A stretch of DNA of 64,000 nucleotides from positions 425,623 to 489,622 of the forward strand of contig NZ_JBFONW020000003.1 of assembly GCF_040783535.2 (NCBI RefSeq). The letters are read 5' to 3'. A model generated the notes under the pieces. That model was not told the origin of the DNA. It saw nothing but the letters and a program-made list of their open reading frames with translations, and searched no databases. Below, one piece after another: positions 50,696 through 59,761 of this stretch; positions within the stretch are counted from its first letter, which is position 1, and every line of letters starts with the position of its first letter. The translations under genes were made by a program, and so were the position numbers. The stretch comes from Aestuariibius insulae. Lineage in GTDB: Bacteria > Pseudomonadota > Alphaproteobacteria > Rhodobacterales > Rhodobacteraceae.

Positions 50696-52722
50696 TGGGC
50701 TTCCTCGCGCCGGCCGCCGAAATCGTCAATCGCGCGGCAGCCGCAGCGATGGTGCCGCCGCCTCCGCCGGACATCACCCGGTGGTGTGAAGAGAATATCA
50801 TCTTCGACGAGCGCTCGCCGCTGCCCGGCGCGTTCTCAATCGCCCGGTTTCCCTTCCTTAAGGAGATCCATGAGGTTCTGTCACCGGAGCATCCCTGCCG
50901 CGAGGTGACGGTGCGCGGCTCAGCGCAGTGGGGCAAAACGGTTTCGGTCATTCAGCCGACGATCGGTGCCTGGCACGAATACGGACCGCTCGACAGCCTC
51001 GTTGTGCATCCGACCACTTCGGCCGCAAGTGAATGGGTGAACAACAAATGGCTGCCGATGCGGCGGCAAGCGCCTGCGCTGAAAAAGATCTTCGGTGAGG
51101 CGCGCGTCGGCGACAAACGGGACACAACGTTCGACCAGGAGACGATCCTGCGGACGGGATCTCTCAAGGTCGCGTCCGCGGGGTCTCCGGCGGATCTAAC
51201 CGGGACGTCTCGCAAGCTGGTCGTTCTCGACGATCTGTCGAAGTTTGAACAGAACAAGCTCGGCGATCCCGAAGAGCTCTCGGTCTCCCGCGCGTCTGGC
51301 TACGAGGATGCCAAGATCCTGCGCGTTTCGACGGCGATGATCAAAGGGACCTGCCGGATCAGCAGGGCCTTCAATCGCAGCGATGCGCGGCTTTATCACG
51401 TGCCGTGCCCGCATTGCGGTACTGCGGCGCCGCTGACCTGGGAGAACTTCCTCAAGTCGATCCATCCGGAGCGGCTTTATGGGGCGCATTTTACCTGCGA
51501 GGCCTGCGGCTGCGCGATCGAGCACAAGGACAAGGAGCGGATCGTCGGGCTCGGCCGCTGGATCGCCACCAACCCGAAGGGCGATCATCCGGGGTTTCAT
51601 CTGTGGCGGGCCTATGCGCCGCAGCGCGATTGGGCTTCGATCGCCGTGGAATATGCTCGAGTTATGGGCTGGACCAGCATGACGGTCACGAGTGAGACCG
51701 AGCAACAGCTCAAGGACGCGGTTGAAGCGGAGACCGAACAGACGTTTCACAACGATGTGCTCGGTCTCCCTTTTGCCCAAGCGAGTGGCGGTATGGATTG
51801 GGAGGGGCTGCGCGACCGGGTCGAGAACGCGCCCGACGAGCATGGTGTGCTGCCTAAATCGGTCCTACCCGCGATCGGTTTCATCCTGACGGCCGGTGTC
51901 GATTGCCAAGGGGACCGGATCGAGGTGCAGATCGTGGCCCATGGCCGCAACTATCGCCGCTGGGTCATCGATTATATCGTGATCCCCTTTCACATTGGTG
52001 ACGAGGAGGGCCGCGACGCACTTGATGCGATCCTGAAAGCGGCCTGGCGCACGCAGCTCGGCTTGCCGGTTCGCCTCGACATGATGGCGATCGATGTCGG
52101 CACCTATACCGAGGATGTCTGGTCCTTCGCCAAGCGGCATCCGTGGTCGCGGGTCATTCTTGTCAAAGGCGCATCGAGCGCGACGGGGCCGATCCTGCTG
52201 CCGATGAAGTTCGAGCGGCGCAAGGACGGCAAGGCGAAGCGAGCCCAAAAGCGGGCCTTTATGCTGAATGTCAGCCAGCTCAAGGCCGATTTCTATGCCT
52301 GGCTCGACAAGGAGGATCCGCTGGATCGCGGCCATGTCGCGATCGCGCGTGGGATGGGCGACGAGTATTTCCGGCAGATCACGTCGGAGGTTCGGGTGCT
52401 CAAACGGGCCCGAAGCGGCGCGACCATGAGCTCGTGGGAACTGGTCGAGCCGACCCGGCGCAACGAAGGCCTCGACACGATGAACTATGCCGAGGCTGCG
52501 GCGCGGCGCAAAGGCTGGACGTCGAATACGGCCGAGCAATGGGACGTGCTCGACTCGCGCTATTCGGTGCCGCCCGAAGAGCCGCAAGGCGATCTCTTCG
52601 ACGGGCAGATACCGGCGGTCACCAAAGAAGAAGCAGCGCCCGCGCGGCAGCAAACGGAGACGCCGTCACCGGCGGGCGGGACCGGGTCATGGCTCGGGCA
52701 GAAGAAGGGGGATTGGTTCTGA
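50695..52722 (+). CDS. Terminase large subunit, GpA family
   Basis: The 675-residue packaging motor and nuclease starts at GTG 50695. The ATPase has Walker A GSAQWGKT (residues 75-82), Walker B-like KLVVLDDLSKFE and a zinc ribbon with CPHCG and CEACGC. The nuclease domain has LTAGVDCQGDRIEVQIVAHG, DMMAIDVGTYTEDV and a C-terminal GHVAIARGMGDEYFRQITSEV. The GpA type is that of lambda and cuts at cos sites. A gpW-like gene overlaps the end (TGATG). Confidence 0.95.
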   Translation: MGFLAPAAEIVNRAAAAAMVPPPPPDITRWCEENIIFDERSPLPGAFSIARFPFLKEIHEVLSPEHPCREVTVRGSAQWGKTVSVIQPTIGAWHEYGPLDSLVVHPTTSAASEWVNNKWLPMRRQAPALKKIFGEARVGDKRDTTFDQETILRTGSLKVASAGSPADLTGTSRKLVVLDDLSKFEQNKLGDPEELSVSRASGYEDAKILRVSTAMIKGTCRISRAFNRSDARLYHVPCPHCGTAAPLTWENFLKSIHPERLYGAHFTCEACGCAIEHKDKERIVGLGRWIATNPKGDHPGFHLWRAYAPQRDWASIAVEYARVMGWTSMTVTSETEQQLKDAVEAETEQTFHNDVLGLPFAQASGGMDWEGLRDRVENAPDEHGVLPKSVLPAIGFILTAGVDCQGDRIEVQIVAHGRNYRRWVIDYIVIPFHIGDEEGRDALDAILKAAWRTQLGLPVRLDMMAIDVGTYTEDVWSFAKRHPWSRVILVKGASSATGPILLPMKFERRKDGKAKRAQKRAFMLNVSQLKADFYAWLDKEDPLDRGHVAIARGMGDEYFRQITSEVRVLKRARSGATMSSWELVEPTRRNEGLDTMNYAEAAARRKGWTSNTAEQWDVLDSRYSVPPEEPQGDLFDGQIPAVTKEEAAPARQQTETPSPAGGTGSWLGQKKGDWF

Positions 52723-52934
52723 TGAGCTTCACGATCGATGAGCTTCGGCTCCTCAAGGCCGCCTATGCCAGTGGTGTGCTTGAGGTGCGCTATGACGGGA
52801 AAGTCACGCGCTACGATGACGGACCCGCATTGCTGCGCCGAATCCGTGTCGTTGAGGCGGAGCTCGCGAAAGAGGCCGGGCAAGACGAGCCGTCCAGCTT
52901 GCGCGTCACCTATGTCGGGTTCGACCGGGCCTGA
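52722..52934 (+). CDS. GpW-like head-tail joining protein
   Basis: The 70-residue protein starts in a TGATG overlap with the terminase. It has the gpW fold pattern: ELRLLKAAYASGVLEVRYDGKVTRYDDGPALLRRIRVVEAELA. GpW binds the portal after packaging and prepares the head for tail attachment. The position between terminase and portal is the same as in lambda. Confidence 0.88.
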   Translation: MSFTIDELRLLKAAYASGVLEVRYDGKVTRYDDGPALLRRIRVVEAELAKEAGQDEPSSLRVTYVGFDRA

Positions 52935-52937
52935 TCG

Positions 52938-54473
52938 ATGGCAGATCGGAATACACCGCAGGTGCGGTGGAGGCGCCTCGACAGCGTTCTCCAGTCGATT
53001 GCGCCTGAATTTGCCGTCCGGCGCTATGCGAACCGGATCACTGCAGCGAACTTGCGTCGGGCCTATGATGCAGCCGCCAAGGGCCGGGGCACGAGCGGAT
53101 GGCGGACGGCGTCCAGCTCGGCCGATGCGGAGATCGAAGTTGCAGGCCAGCCCCTGCGCGACCGGATGCGCGATCTCGTGCGGAACAATCCGATGGCTGC
53201 GGCGGCCGTCCAGGTTCTCGTCAACAATATGGTCGGCAGCGGGATCCGTCCGCGCGCAGCGACGGGCGATCCGGAGCTGGACCAACAGGTCGATGCCCTC
53301 TGGGCGAGATGGCAAAAGCAATGCGATGCGCATGGCCATACCAATTTCCACGGTCTGACGACCCTGGCCGCCCGGGAAATGGTCGAGGGCGGCGATCTCT
53401 TCGCGCTCCGCCGTTGGCAGAGGCGGCGGGCCTCGGATGTGCTGCCGCTTCGGATCGAGCTGCGCGAGGCCGACTACCTCGACGATGCCCGGTTCGATCA
53501 TCGAATGAACGGATCGCGGATCTCGAACGGGATCGAATATAACGCAGACGGCCGGCGCTCGGCCTACTGGATGTTTCCCGAGCATCCCGGCGATCGCGGC
53601 TTGACTTTCGGACGCAGTCTCGGCTCGCAGCGCATCTTGGCCAGCCAAGTGGCGCATCTCTTCGAGCGGCAGCGCACGCAATCGCGCGGGGTGCCCTGGG
53701 GGACGCCTGCCATTCGTCCGCTGCGCGATGTCGACGATTGGCAGCATGCTGAGCTCGTGCGCAAGAAGACCGAGGCCTGCCTTGTCGGCGTCGTGACCAA
53801 TGATGCCGGAGAGGAGACGCTGACGCCGGTCATCAAGGATGCCCAAGGCAATCCGATCGAGCAGTTTTCGCCGGGCATGATCGCCTATGCGGATGGGGCG
53901 ACGGGGGTCGAGTTCAATCAGCCCTCTGCGGTGGGCGGCGTTTACGAATGGCACCGGGTTCAACTTCACATCATCGCCTCAGGCTTTCGTGTCCCTTACG
54001 CGCTGATGACCGGCGATATGAGCCAAGCGAACTTCTCCTCGAGCCGGGTCGGGCTCAACGAGTTTCGCCGGATGATCGAGCAATTCCAATGGCAGACGCT
54101 CATACCGATGTTCTGCCAGCCGGTTTGGGATTGGTTTGTCGAGGCGGCGCAGCTGATGGGCGAGCTTCCGGTGGGCCGGCCGATCCCGGTCGATTGGGCG
54201 CCGCCACGCTTCGAAAGCGTCAACCCGCTGCAGGACGCGCAAGCCGATCTGATCGAAACCCGGGCGGGCTTTGCCACCCTGCCGCAGCAGATCGCCAAGC
54301 GAGGCCATGATCCGGACCTGCAGATCGCCGAAGTGATCCGGTTCAACGCAAAGCTCGATGAGGGCGATCTCATCTTCGACAGCGATCCAAGGCGGGTGTC
54401 GAAGGTCGGCCAAGCTCAGGCCAATGACCCGCTTGAGACGGGCACCAACCCTCCGGAAAGGAGAGATCCATGA
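52938..54473 (+). CDS. Phage portal protein, lambda GpB family
   Basis: The 511-residue protein forms the dodecameric portal at one head vertex. Family features include RMRDLVRNNPMAAAAVQVLVNNMVGSGI, LAAREMVEGGDLFALRRW, VAHLFERQRTQSRGVPWGTPAI, and the late FRVPYALMTGDMSQANFSSSRVGLNEF. It ends with a region linking to the head-tail connector. It overlaps the capsid fusion gene by ATGA. Confidence 0.94.
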   Translation: MADRNTPQVRWRRLDSVLQSIAPEFAVRRYANRITAANLRRAYDAAAKGRGTSGWRTASSSADAEIEVAGQPLRDRMRDLVRNNPMAAAAVQVLVNNMVGSGIRPRAATGDPELDQQVDALWARWQKQCDAHGHTNFHGLTTLAAREMVEGGDLFALRRWQRRRASDVLPLRIELREADYLDDARFDHRMNGSRISNGIEYNADGRRSAYWMFPEHPGDRGLTFGRSLGSQRILASQVAHLFERQRTQSRGVPWGTPAIRPLRDVDDWQHAELVRKKTEACLVGVVTNDAGEETLTPVIKDAQGNPIEQFSPGMIAYADGATGVEFNQPSAVGGVYEWHRVQLHIIASGFRVPYALMTGDMSQANFSSSRVGLNEFRRMIEQFQWQTLIPMFCQPVWDWFVEAAQLMGELPVGRPIPVDWAPPRFESVNPLQDAQADLIETRAGFATLPQQIAKRGHDPDLQIAEVIRFNAKLDEGDLIFDSDPRRVSKVGQAQANDPLETGTNPPERRDP

Positions 54474-56575
54474 CCAATATGCAGCCGGTTGCTGGCCAAG
54501 AGCAGCAGGTCTCCGGCCCGCTGGCTTATCGACAACTCGATGTCAGACCTGAGACGTTTGATGTAGAGGCCCGCACGATTGATGTGGTTTGGACAACAGG
54601 CGCTATCGTCCAGCGAACCCGCTGGGAAGGCTGGGACGACAAAGTCGAATATGACGAGGAGCTTGTCGTCAGCGAGAATGCCGTCCGCTTCGAACGGCTC
54701 AATGGCGGTGCCCCGTTTCTCAATACACATCGAGCCTGGTCGGTCAGCGATGTGTTGGGGATCGTGGTCGAAGGATCGGCTCGCATCGAGGGAGGGCAGG
54801 GGGTCGCCACGATCCGGCTCACCGAAGCCGAAGATGTGGCCGATGTGATCCTGCGGATCGTCGAAGGTAGCGTGAAGAACGTCTCGGTGGGCTACCGAGT
54901 GCACCGCTACGAGATCACCAAGACCGATGGCGAGCGCGAGCTTTGGCGCGCCGTCGATTGGGAGCCCTTTGAAATTTCTGCGGTCCCGATTGGGGCCGAT
55001 CCGGAGGCGCGCACGCGCTCGCAGACGACTGCGGGCGCGGCCGCCTATCCCTGCACCCTGATCCGGCAGGATGCGCTGGCCGCGCGCGCGGCATCAATGG
55101 AGACCAGAGAGATGACCACAGAAACCGCCGCCGCGCCCATGCCCGGCCAAGACGACAGCACCACCCCGACGCCGCCGACCACGGAGACCCGAGCTTCTCC
55201 GGAGAGCCAAGCGGCTCCGGCGAGCGGAACGCCTGAGCCCACGTCGACACCTGCGCCATCGCCCGATGCCGATACGGTCCGTGCGCAGGAGCGGCAGCGC
55301 AGTGCGCAAATCCTCACGCTCTGCCAGCGCCATGGTATTCCCTCCGACACTTCGGCCGATCTGATCGCCCGGGGCGTGACGATCGACGAGGCGCGCACTG
55401 CGGTGCTTGACGCTCTCGCGGCACGCAATGCAGGCGGGCGCATTCAAGAGCCATCGCCGGCCGCGCCACGCGGGGACGGCGCAGAAGAGGTCGCATATCG
55501 CGATGCGCTGTCCAATGCGCTTTTGCATCGCTATGACCCGGCAGCAAATGTCCTCAGCGAGGAGGCACGGGAGTTCCGGGGCCTCTCTTTGGTCGAGCTG
55601 GCGCGCCACGCACTCGATCGGCGCCATGTGTCGACGCGAGGACAATCGAAGATGGAGGTCGCGTCCGCTGCCTTTCAAATGCGGTCGACCGGCTACCACA
55701 CGACCAGCGACTTCGCGTCGATCCTCGCCAATGTGGCAAACAAGACTTTGCGCGCCTCCTATGAGCGGACGACGCGGACGTTTCAGGCCTGGGCCCGGCG
55801 TGCGACGATTACAGACTTCAAGCCGGTCACACGCGCGCAGCTCGGCGGCGCTCCGGATCTCAAGAAGGTCGTGGAAAGCGGCGAATTTAAATATGGGACG
55901 ATCGGAGAAGGCGCGGAGGTCTACGCGCTGGCCACCTATGGCCGGATTGTCGCGATCACGCGGCAGGTGATCGTCAATGACGACCTCGACGCCTTCACCC
56001 GCATCCCCAACGCCTTTGGCGCCTCTGCGGCTGATCTGGAAAGCGACATCGTCTATCAGATCCTGTTGCAGAACCCTGAGATGGCGGACGGAACGGCGCT
56101 CTTCGCCAGCGCCCACGGCAATCTTGGGACCGCGGCGCGCGTGACGGAAGCGGCCTTGGCTGCGGCCTACCGAGGCTTTGGGCAACAGAAGGGGCTCGAG
56201 AAGCGCCTAATTTCGGTTCTGCCGAGCTACATCATCGTGCCGCCCGGACCGCGATCGGTCGAGGCGCGCAAGCAGGTGACCGCGACAACGCCGTCGAACA
56301 CGGCGGATGTGAACACCTATGCCAACCGCCTCGAGCCGATCGAAGAGCCCCGGCTGATCCCGGCCTCCGGTCAGGATCCGTGGTTCCTCGCCGCCGACCC
56401 CGCCCGCGTCGATACGATCGAATATGCGTATCTCGATGGTCAGGAGGGCGTCTACACCGAAACCGAAATGGGCTTCGATGTGGACGGACTGAAGATCAAG
56501 GCGCGCCATGACTTTGCGGCCAAGGCGATCGACTGGCGCGGCCTCTACAAGAACCCGGGCGCCGCCCCAGCCTAG
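54470..56575 (+). CDS. Prohead protease-major capsid protein fusion
   Basis: The 701-residue protein joins an HK97-type prohead protease (residues about 15-190: VSENAVRFERLNGGAPFLNTHRAW with the histidine, and VKNVSVGYRVHRYEI with the serine) to a major capsid protein. A linker rich in T, P and S (residues about 225-285) separates them. The capsid part has TSDFASILANVANKTLRASYERTTRTF, GEGAEVYALATYGRIVAITRQVIVNDDL and a C-terminal DFAAKAIDWRGLYKNPG. Self-cleavage should release mature capsid subunits. A strong terminator follows. Confidence 0.9.
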   Translation: MTNMQPVAGQEQQVSGPLAYRQLDVRPETFDVEARTIDVVWTTGAIVQRTRWEGWDDKVEYDEELVVSENAVRFERLNGGAPFLNTHRAWSVSDVLGIVVEGSARIEGGQGVATIRLTEAEDVADVILRIVEGSVKNVSVGYRVHRYEITKTDGERELWRAVDWEPFEISAVPIGADPEARTRSQTTAGAAAYPCTLIRQDALAARAASMETREMTTETAAAPMPGQDDSTTPTPPTTETRASPESQAAPASGTPEPTSTPAPSPDADTVRAQERQRSAQILTLCQRHGIPSDTSADLIARGVTIDEARTAVLDALAARNAGGRIQEPSPAAPRGDGAEEVAYRDALSNALLHRYDPAANVLSEEAREFRGLSLVELARHALDRRHVSTRGQSKMEVASAAFQMRSTGYHTTSDFASILANVANKTLRASYERTTRTFQAWARRATITDFKPVTRAQLGGAPDLKKVVESGEFKYGTIGEGAEVYALATYGRIVAITRQVIVNDDLDAFTRIPNAFGASAADLESDIVYQILLQNPEMADGTALFASAHGNLGTAARVTEAALAAAYRGFGQQKGLEKRLISVLPSYIIVPPGPRSVEARKQVTATTPSNTADVNTYANRLEPIEEPRLIPASGQDPWFLAADPARVDTIEYAYLDGQEGVYTETEMGFDVDGLKIKARHDFAAKAIDWRGLYKNPGAAPA

Positions 56576-56602
56576 GGCCGACCCAGTTAGGGTCTGACAA
56601 AC

Positions 56603-56629
56603 GGAGACGCCTTCGGGCGTCTCCTTTTT
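56603..56629 (+). terminator. Terminator after the capsid gene
   Basis: GGAGACGCC (56603-56611) pairs perfectly with GGCGTCTCC (56616-56624) around a TTCG loop, followed by TTTTT. It lies inside the late operon, so it may cause partial termination and set capsid-to-tail ratios. Confidence 0.88.
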
Positions 56630-56648
56630 CTTTGCAAAGGAGAGAGAC

Positions 56649-56987
56649 ATGAAGAACTTCATTCAGAACGGCGAGGCGCTCACGGTACCGGCACCGGCCG
56701 ATACCAAATCGGGAGAAGGCGTTGGGCTTGGCGTGCTGTTTGGCGTCGCGGCAGGCGATGCGCTGAGCGGCGAGCCCTTGGTGATTAATACGACCGGGGT
56801 CTATGAGCTTCCCAAGGTGGCGTCGCAAGCCTGGAGCGTCGGCGCGGCGATCTTCTGGAATGGCTCAGCCTGCACCACGTCCTCGACGGGCAACCTCCTG
56901 ATCGGAGCGGCTGCGGATGTGACGTCCAATCCGAGCGAGACCGGTGCCGTTCGGCTGAACGGTTCCGTGCCCGCGACATCTACCTAA
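56649..56987 (+). CDS. DUF2190 capsid decoration (cement) protein
   Basis: The 112-residue protein starts behind AAGGAGAGA. It has the DUF2190 pattern: IQNGEALTVPAPADTKSGEGVGLGVLFGVAAGDALSGEPLVINTTGVYELPK, then VGAAIFWNGSACTTSS and a C-terminal ETGAVRLNGSVPA. Such proteins bind the outside of the mature capsid. It follows the capsid gene, as in other phages. Confidence 0.87.
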   Translation: MKNFIQNGEALTVPAPADTKSGEGVGLGVLFGVAAGDALSGEPLVINTTGVYELPKVASQAWSVGAAIFWNGSACTTSSTGNLLIGAAADVTSNPSETGAVRLNGSVPATST

Positions 56988-56991
56988 CCTG

Positions 56992-57306
56992 ATGAGCGTG
57001 TTTTCTGCGGCCATGGACGTGATCTTCACAAACCCGGCCATGGCCGTGGAGGCCGTCTGGACCTCGGCGGACGAGGCACAAAGCAGGCCCGTACGTCTGA
57101 TCTGGAAGAGGCCGGACGAAGAGCTCAGCTTCGGGCAGGCCCAGATCGTTGCCGAGACCGCTGTTGCCGACATCCGGGTATTGGATCTTGCGTCGCCTCG
57201 GCAGGGCGATCGCTTGGCGATCGGAGCTCTTCTCTATGAGGTCATCGGCGATCCGCGCCGGGACCGCGAGGGGCTGATCTGGACCATGGATCTGACACCG
57301 TTATGA
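56992..57306 (+). CDS. Head-tail connector/joining protein
   Basis: The 104-residue protein has the pattern of short phage head-tail attachment proteins: MDVIFTNPAMAVEAVWTSADEA, VRLIWKRPDEEL and VLDLASPRQGDRLAIGALLYEVIGDPRRDREGLIWTMDL. It is in the place of lambda gpFII. It overlaps the next gene by ATGA. Confidence 0.78.
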   Translation: MSVFSAAMDVIFTNPAMAVEAVWTSADEAQSRPVRLIWKRPDEELSFGQAQIVAETAVADIRVLDLASPRQGDRLAIGALLYEVIGDPRRDREGLIWTMDLTPL

Positions 57307-57947
57307 GACTGCGCGCGGATCTGAAGGGCGATCTTAGAGAGCAGCTTGAGCGGGAATATCTCAAGGGTGAGCGCGCCGTGACGCTGACGATGCGCCGCGC
57401 AGGCCGCAGATTGCAGAAGGCTTGGCAAGGACAGGTCACGGCGGCGGGCCTTGGCCAGCGCCTTGCCCGCACGATCCGGGCGGAAACCTATCCCGTCGGA
57501 CAGAATAGCATGAATGCCGCGGCGCTCGTCTACACAAAGGCCCCGAAGCTCATCGCCGCGTTCGACGAGGGCCCGATGATCCGCTCAAAGGAGGGTTTTT
57601 GGCTTGCCATTCCGCTGCCGACGGCCGGTCGGGGGCGGTTCGGACGGAGAATGACGCCGCTGGACTGGGAGAGGCGTACGGGCAAACAGCTGCGCTTTGT
57701 TTATCGAAGTGGGCGCTCAGCGCTTTTGGTGGCCGACGATGCGCGCCTGTCCAGTCGCGGCCTTGCACGCAACAAGGGCGGGCGGCGTCGCAAGGATGGC
57801 ATCCTGTCGGGCGCGCAGACCGTGCCCATCTTCGTCCTGGTCCCGCAGGTCAAGCTTCGTAAGCGGCTGGATCTCGACCGGGATGTACAGCGCATCGCCA
57901 ACGGCCTTGCCGCCGATGTGGTCGCGACATGGGACCGGCTGTCATGA
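57303..57947 (+). CDS. DUF6441 phage minor head/tail protein
   Basis: The 214-residue protein is basic and matches the DUF6441 pattern: RAVTLTMRRAGRRLQKAWQGQVTAAGLGQRLARTIRAETYP, GFWLAIPLPTAGRGRFGRRMTPLDWERRTG and FVLVPQVKLRKRLDLDRDV. It lies where lambda has gpZ, a tail-tube-associated protein at the head side. It overlaps both neighbours by ATGA. Confidence 0.8.
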   Translation: MRLRADLKGDLREQLEREYLKGERAVTLTMRRAGRRLQKAWQGQVTAAGLGQRLARTIRAETYPVGQNSMNAAALVYTKAPKLIAAFDEGPMIRSKEGFWLAIPLPTAGRGRFGRRMTPLDWERRTGKQLRFVYRSGRSALLVADDARLSSRGLARNKGGRRRKDGILSGAQTVPIFVLVPQVKLRKRLDLDRDVQRIANGLAADVVATWDRLS

Positions 57948-58366
57948 CGCGGCTTGAAACCATTATTCGCGAGGTTGAAGCGCGGCTCAAAGTCGGGCTC
58001 GACGCTGACGTAAAGCGCGGTGTTTCGATCCCGAGCCGGATTGGCAATTCCGGGCTCGTGATCATCCGCGATGGGGATCCGGGCGATCCCGACGTGACGC
58101 TCTCGCCGCTGACCTATCACTTTGACCATGCGCTCGAGCTTGAGATCTTCGCGGACGGTGCGAGCGATCGGTTCACGCGCTTCGACGTGATCAAAGAACA
58201 GATCTCTACCGTCTTTGCAGCGGACCGCGCGCTTGGCGGTCTATGCGATTGGATTGAAGCCGAGGCGCCCCGGCAAGAAGACCTGCCGGTCGAGGGCGGC
58301 GCCACAATCAAAGCCGCGATCATCGACGTCGTGGTGCAATACGCCACTGCCGACTCTGTCGGCTGA
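57944..58366 (+). CDS. Tail terminator-like protein
   Basis: The 140-residue protein starts in an ATGA overlap. Position (before the tail tube gene) and size fit the lambda gpU-type tail terminator. It has IIREVEARLKVGLDADVKRGVSIPSRIGNSGLVIIRDGDPGDPDVTLSPLTYHFDHALELEIFADG and ends in IKAAIIDVVVQYATAD. The family is inferred from position and length. Confidence 0.7.
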   Translation: MTRLETIIREVEARLKVGLDADVKRGVSIPSRIGNSGLVIIRDGDPGDPDVTLSPLTYHFDHALELEIFADGASDRFTRFDVIKEQISTVFAADRALGGLCDWIEAEAPRQEDLPVEGGATIKAAIIDVVVQYATADSVG

Positions 58367-58391
58367 CATTTCCGGAAAAGAGGAGACCAAT

Positions 58392-59330
58392 ATGGCACGC
58401 GCACAAGGGGCGCGGTCGCAAATGGCGGCTGCGTTCGAGACCACCTATGGCTTACCGCCGCTGACCGGCTTTCGGCGGATGCCGTTTGCGACCAGCACGC
58501 TGAGCGAGACCTTCGGCCTTCTCGAAAACGAGCTTCTCGGCTATGGCCGAGATCCGCTGGCCCCCTCCGAAGATGTCGTCAGCCTTGACGGCGACATCGT
58601 CATTCCGATGGATACTCAATCCTTCGGTCTCTGGCTCAAGGCGACATTCGGAGAGCCGGCGACGACCGGGAGCGGCGCCCCCTACACCCATACGTTCGAA
58701 AGCGGGTCCTGGGAGCTTCCAAGCCTCTCGATCGAGACCGGTATGCCCGAAGTGCCGAGCTTTGCCATGGCGGCTGGCAACAAGGTCGATACGCTGAGCT
58801 TCACGATGCAGCGACAAGGCCAGTTGCAAGCCACCTTGGCGCTGATCGGACAAGGCGAGAACGTCAATGCCGCCACGTCGGCCGGAACGCCGACGCCCTT
58901 CGAGCTGACACGCTTTGTGCAAAAGCAGGGCAATGTGGAGCGGGACGGCACGCGGCTGGCCAATGTGGTGTCGGCCCAACTGACCTATCGCAACAATCTC
59001 GATCGCATCGAGACGCTGCGAAATGACGGCAAGATCGAGGGCGTCGATCCCTCGATGGCGATGCTGACCGGAAATATCGTCGTGCGCTTCGCCGATAAGG
59101 TGCTGCTCGATCAGGCAATCAATGGCGAGCCAGCGGATTTCGAGTTCAGCTTCACCCGCGCCAATGAAAGCCTGACCTTCGCCGTCCCCCGGATCTACCT
59201 GCCCAAACCGCGGCGGACGATCGAAGGACCCCAAGGCATTCAGGCCACGTTCGACTGGCAGGCCGCTAAGGCTGCCGATGGTGGCCCGATGATCACCGCA
59301 ACCCTTGTCAACGCAATCGAGAGCTACTGA
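58392..59330 (+). CDS. Phage tail tube protein
   Basis: The 312-residue protein starts at ATG 58392 behind AGGAGA. It has a pattern of siphophage tail tube proteins: MAAAFETTYGLPPLTGFRRMPFATSTL, DGDIVIPMDTQSFGLWLKATFGEP, YTHTFESGSWELPSLSIETGMPEVPSFAMAAGNKVDTLSFTMQRQG. The final part (GNIVVRFADKVLLDQAINGEP) is a beta-rich repeat. It forms the tail tube stack. Its stop overlaps the chaperone gene start by one base. Confidence 0.88.
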   Translation: MARAQGARSQMAAAFETTYGLPPLTGFRRMPFATSTLSETFGLLENELLGYGRDPLAPSEDVVSLDGDIVIPMDTQSFGLWLKATFGEPATTGSGAPYTHTFESGSWELPSLSIETGMPEVPSFAMAAGNKVDTLSFTMQRQGQLQATLALIGQGENVNAATSAGTPTPFELTRFVQKQGNVERDGTRLANVVSAQLTYRNNLDRIETLRNDGKIEGVDPSMAMLTGNIVVRFADKVLLDQAINGEPADFEFSFTRANESLTFAVPRIYLPKPRRTIEGPQGIQATFDWQAAKAADGGPMITATLVNAIESY

Positions 59331-59761
59331 TGCTGACCCTAGACCTTAAACAAACTCCCTATTGGCTCGACCTGCCGCATGGCGTTCGGCTCAAGCTCCG
59401 CCCGCTCGGCACGAGCATCCTGAGCGAGGTCTTTGCCGAGCTACGGGACGACGAAGCGGCTGATGAGCCTGCTGAGGACGGCGCGGACGATGTGTCGGAG
59501 GACACATCCGCAAGCGCGCCGCCCTCGAAGGATCTGGCGCGCGCGCGATTGATCGCAACCCGAACCGTTCTTGAATGGGAGGGGGTTGGCGACGCGACAG
59601 GCAAGCCGATCCCGGTCACCGATGAGGGCCTCGCGGCCTTACTCGAAGTCTATGCGATCTATGCCACGTTTCAGCAGGATTATATCCTGCCGGCGTTCCG
59701 GGTGGCCGATGAGGGAAACGGCTCCGCGCCCTCTCCGACTGGCACTTCGGAGACGGCGTAG
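59330..59761 (+). CDS. Tail assembly chaperone, zero-frame product (gpG-like)
   Basis: The 143-residue protein starts MLTLDLKQTPYWLDLPHGVRLKLRPLGTSIL and has a long acidic stretch (RDDEAADEPAEDGADDVSEDT). It is in the place of lambda gpG. Near its end is the slippery heptamer G GGA AAC at 59713-59719, where a -1 shift would give the longer gpGT-like product (listed separately). It lies between the tail tube and tape measure genes. Confidence 0.85.
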   Translation: MLTLDLKQTPYWLDLPHGVRLKLRPLGTSILSEVFAELRDDEAADEPAEDGADDVSEDTSASAPPSKDLARARLIATRTVLEWEGVGDATGKPIPVTDEGLAALLEVYAIYATFQQDYILPAFRVADEGNGSAPSPTGTSETA

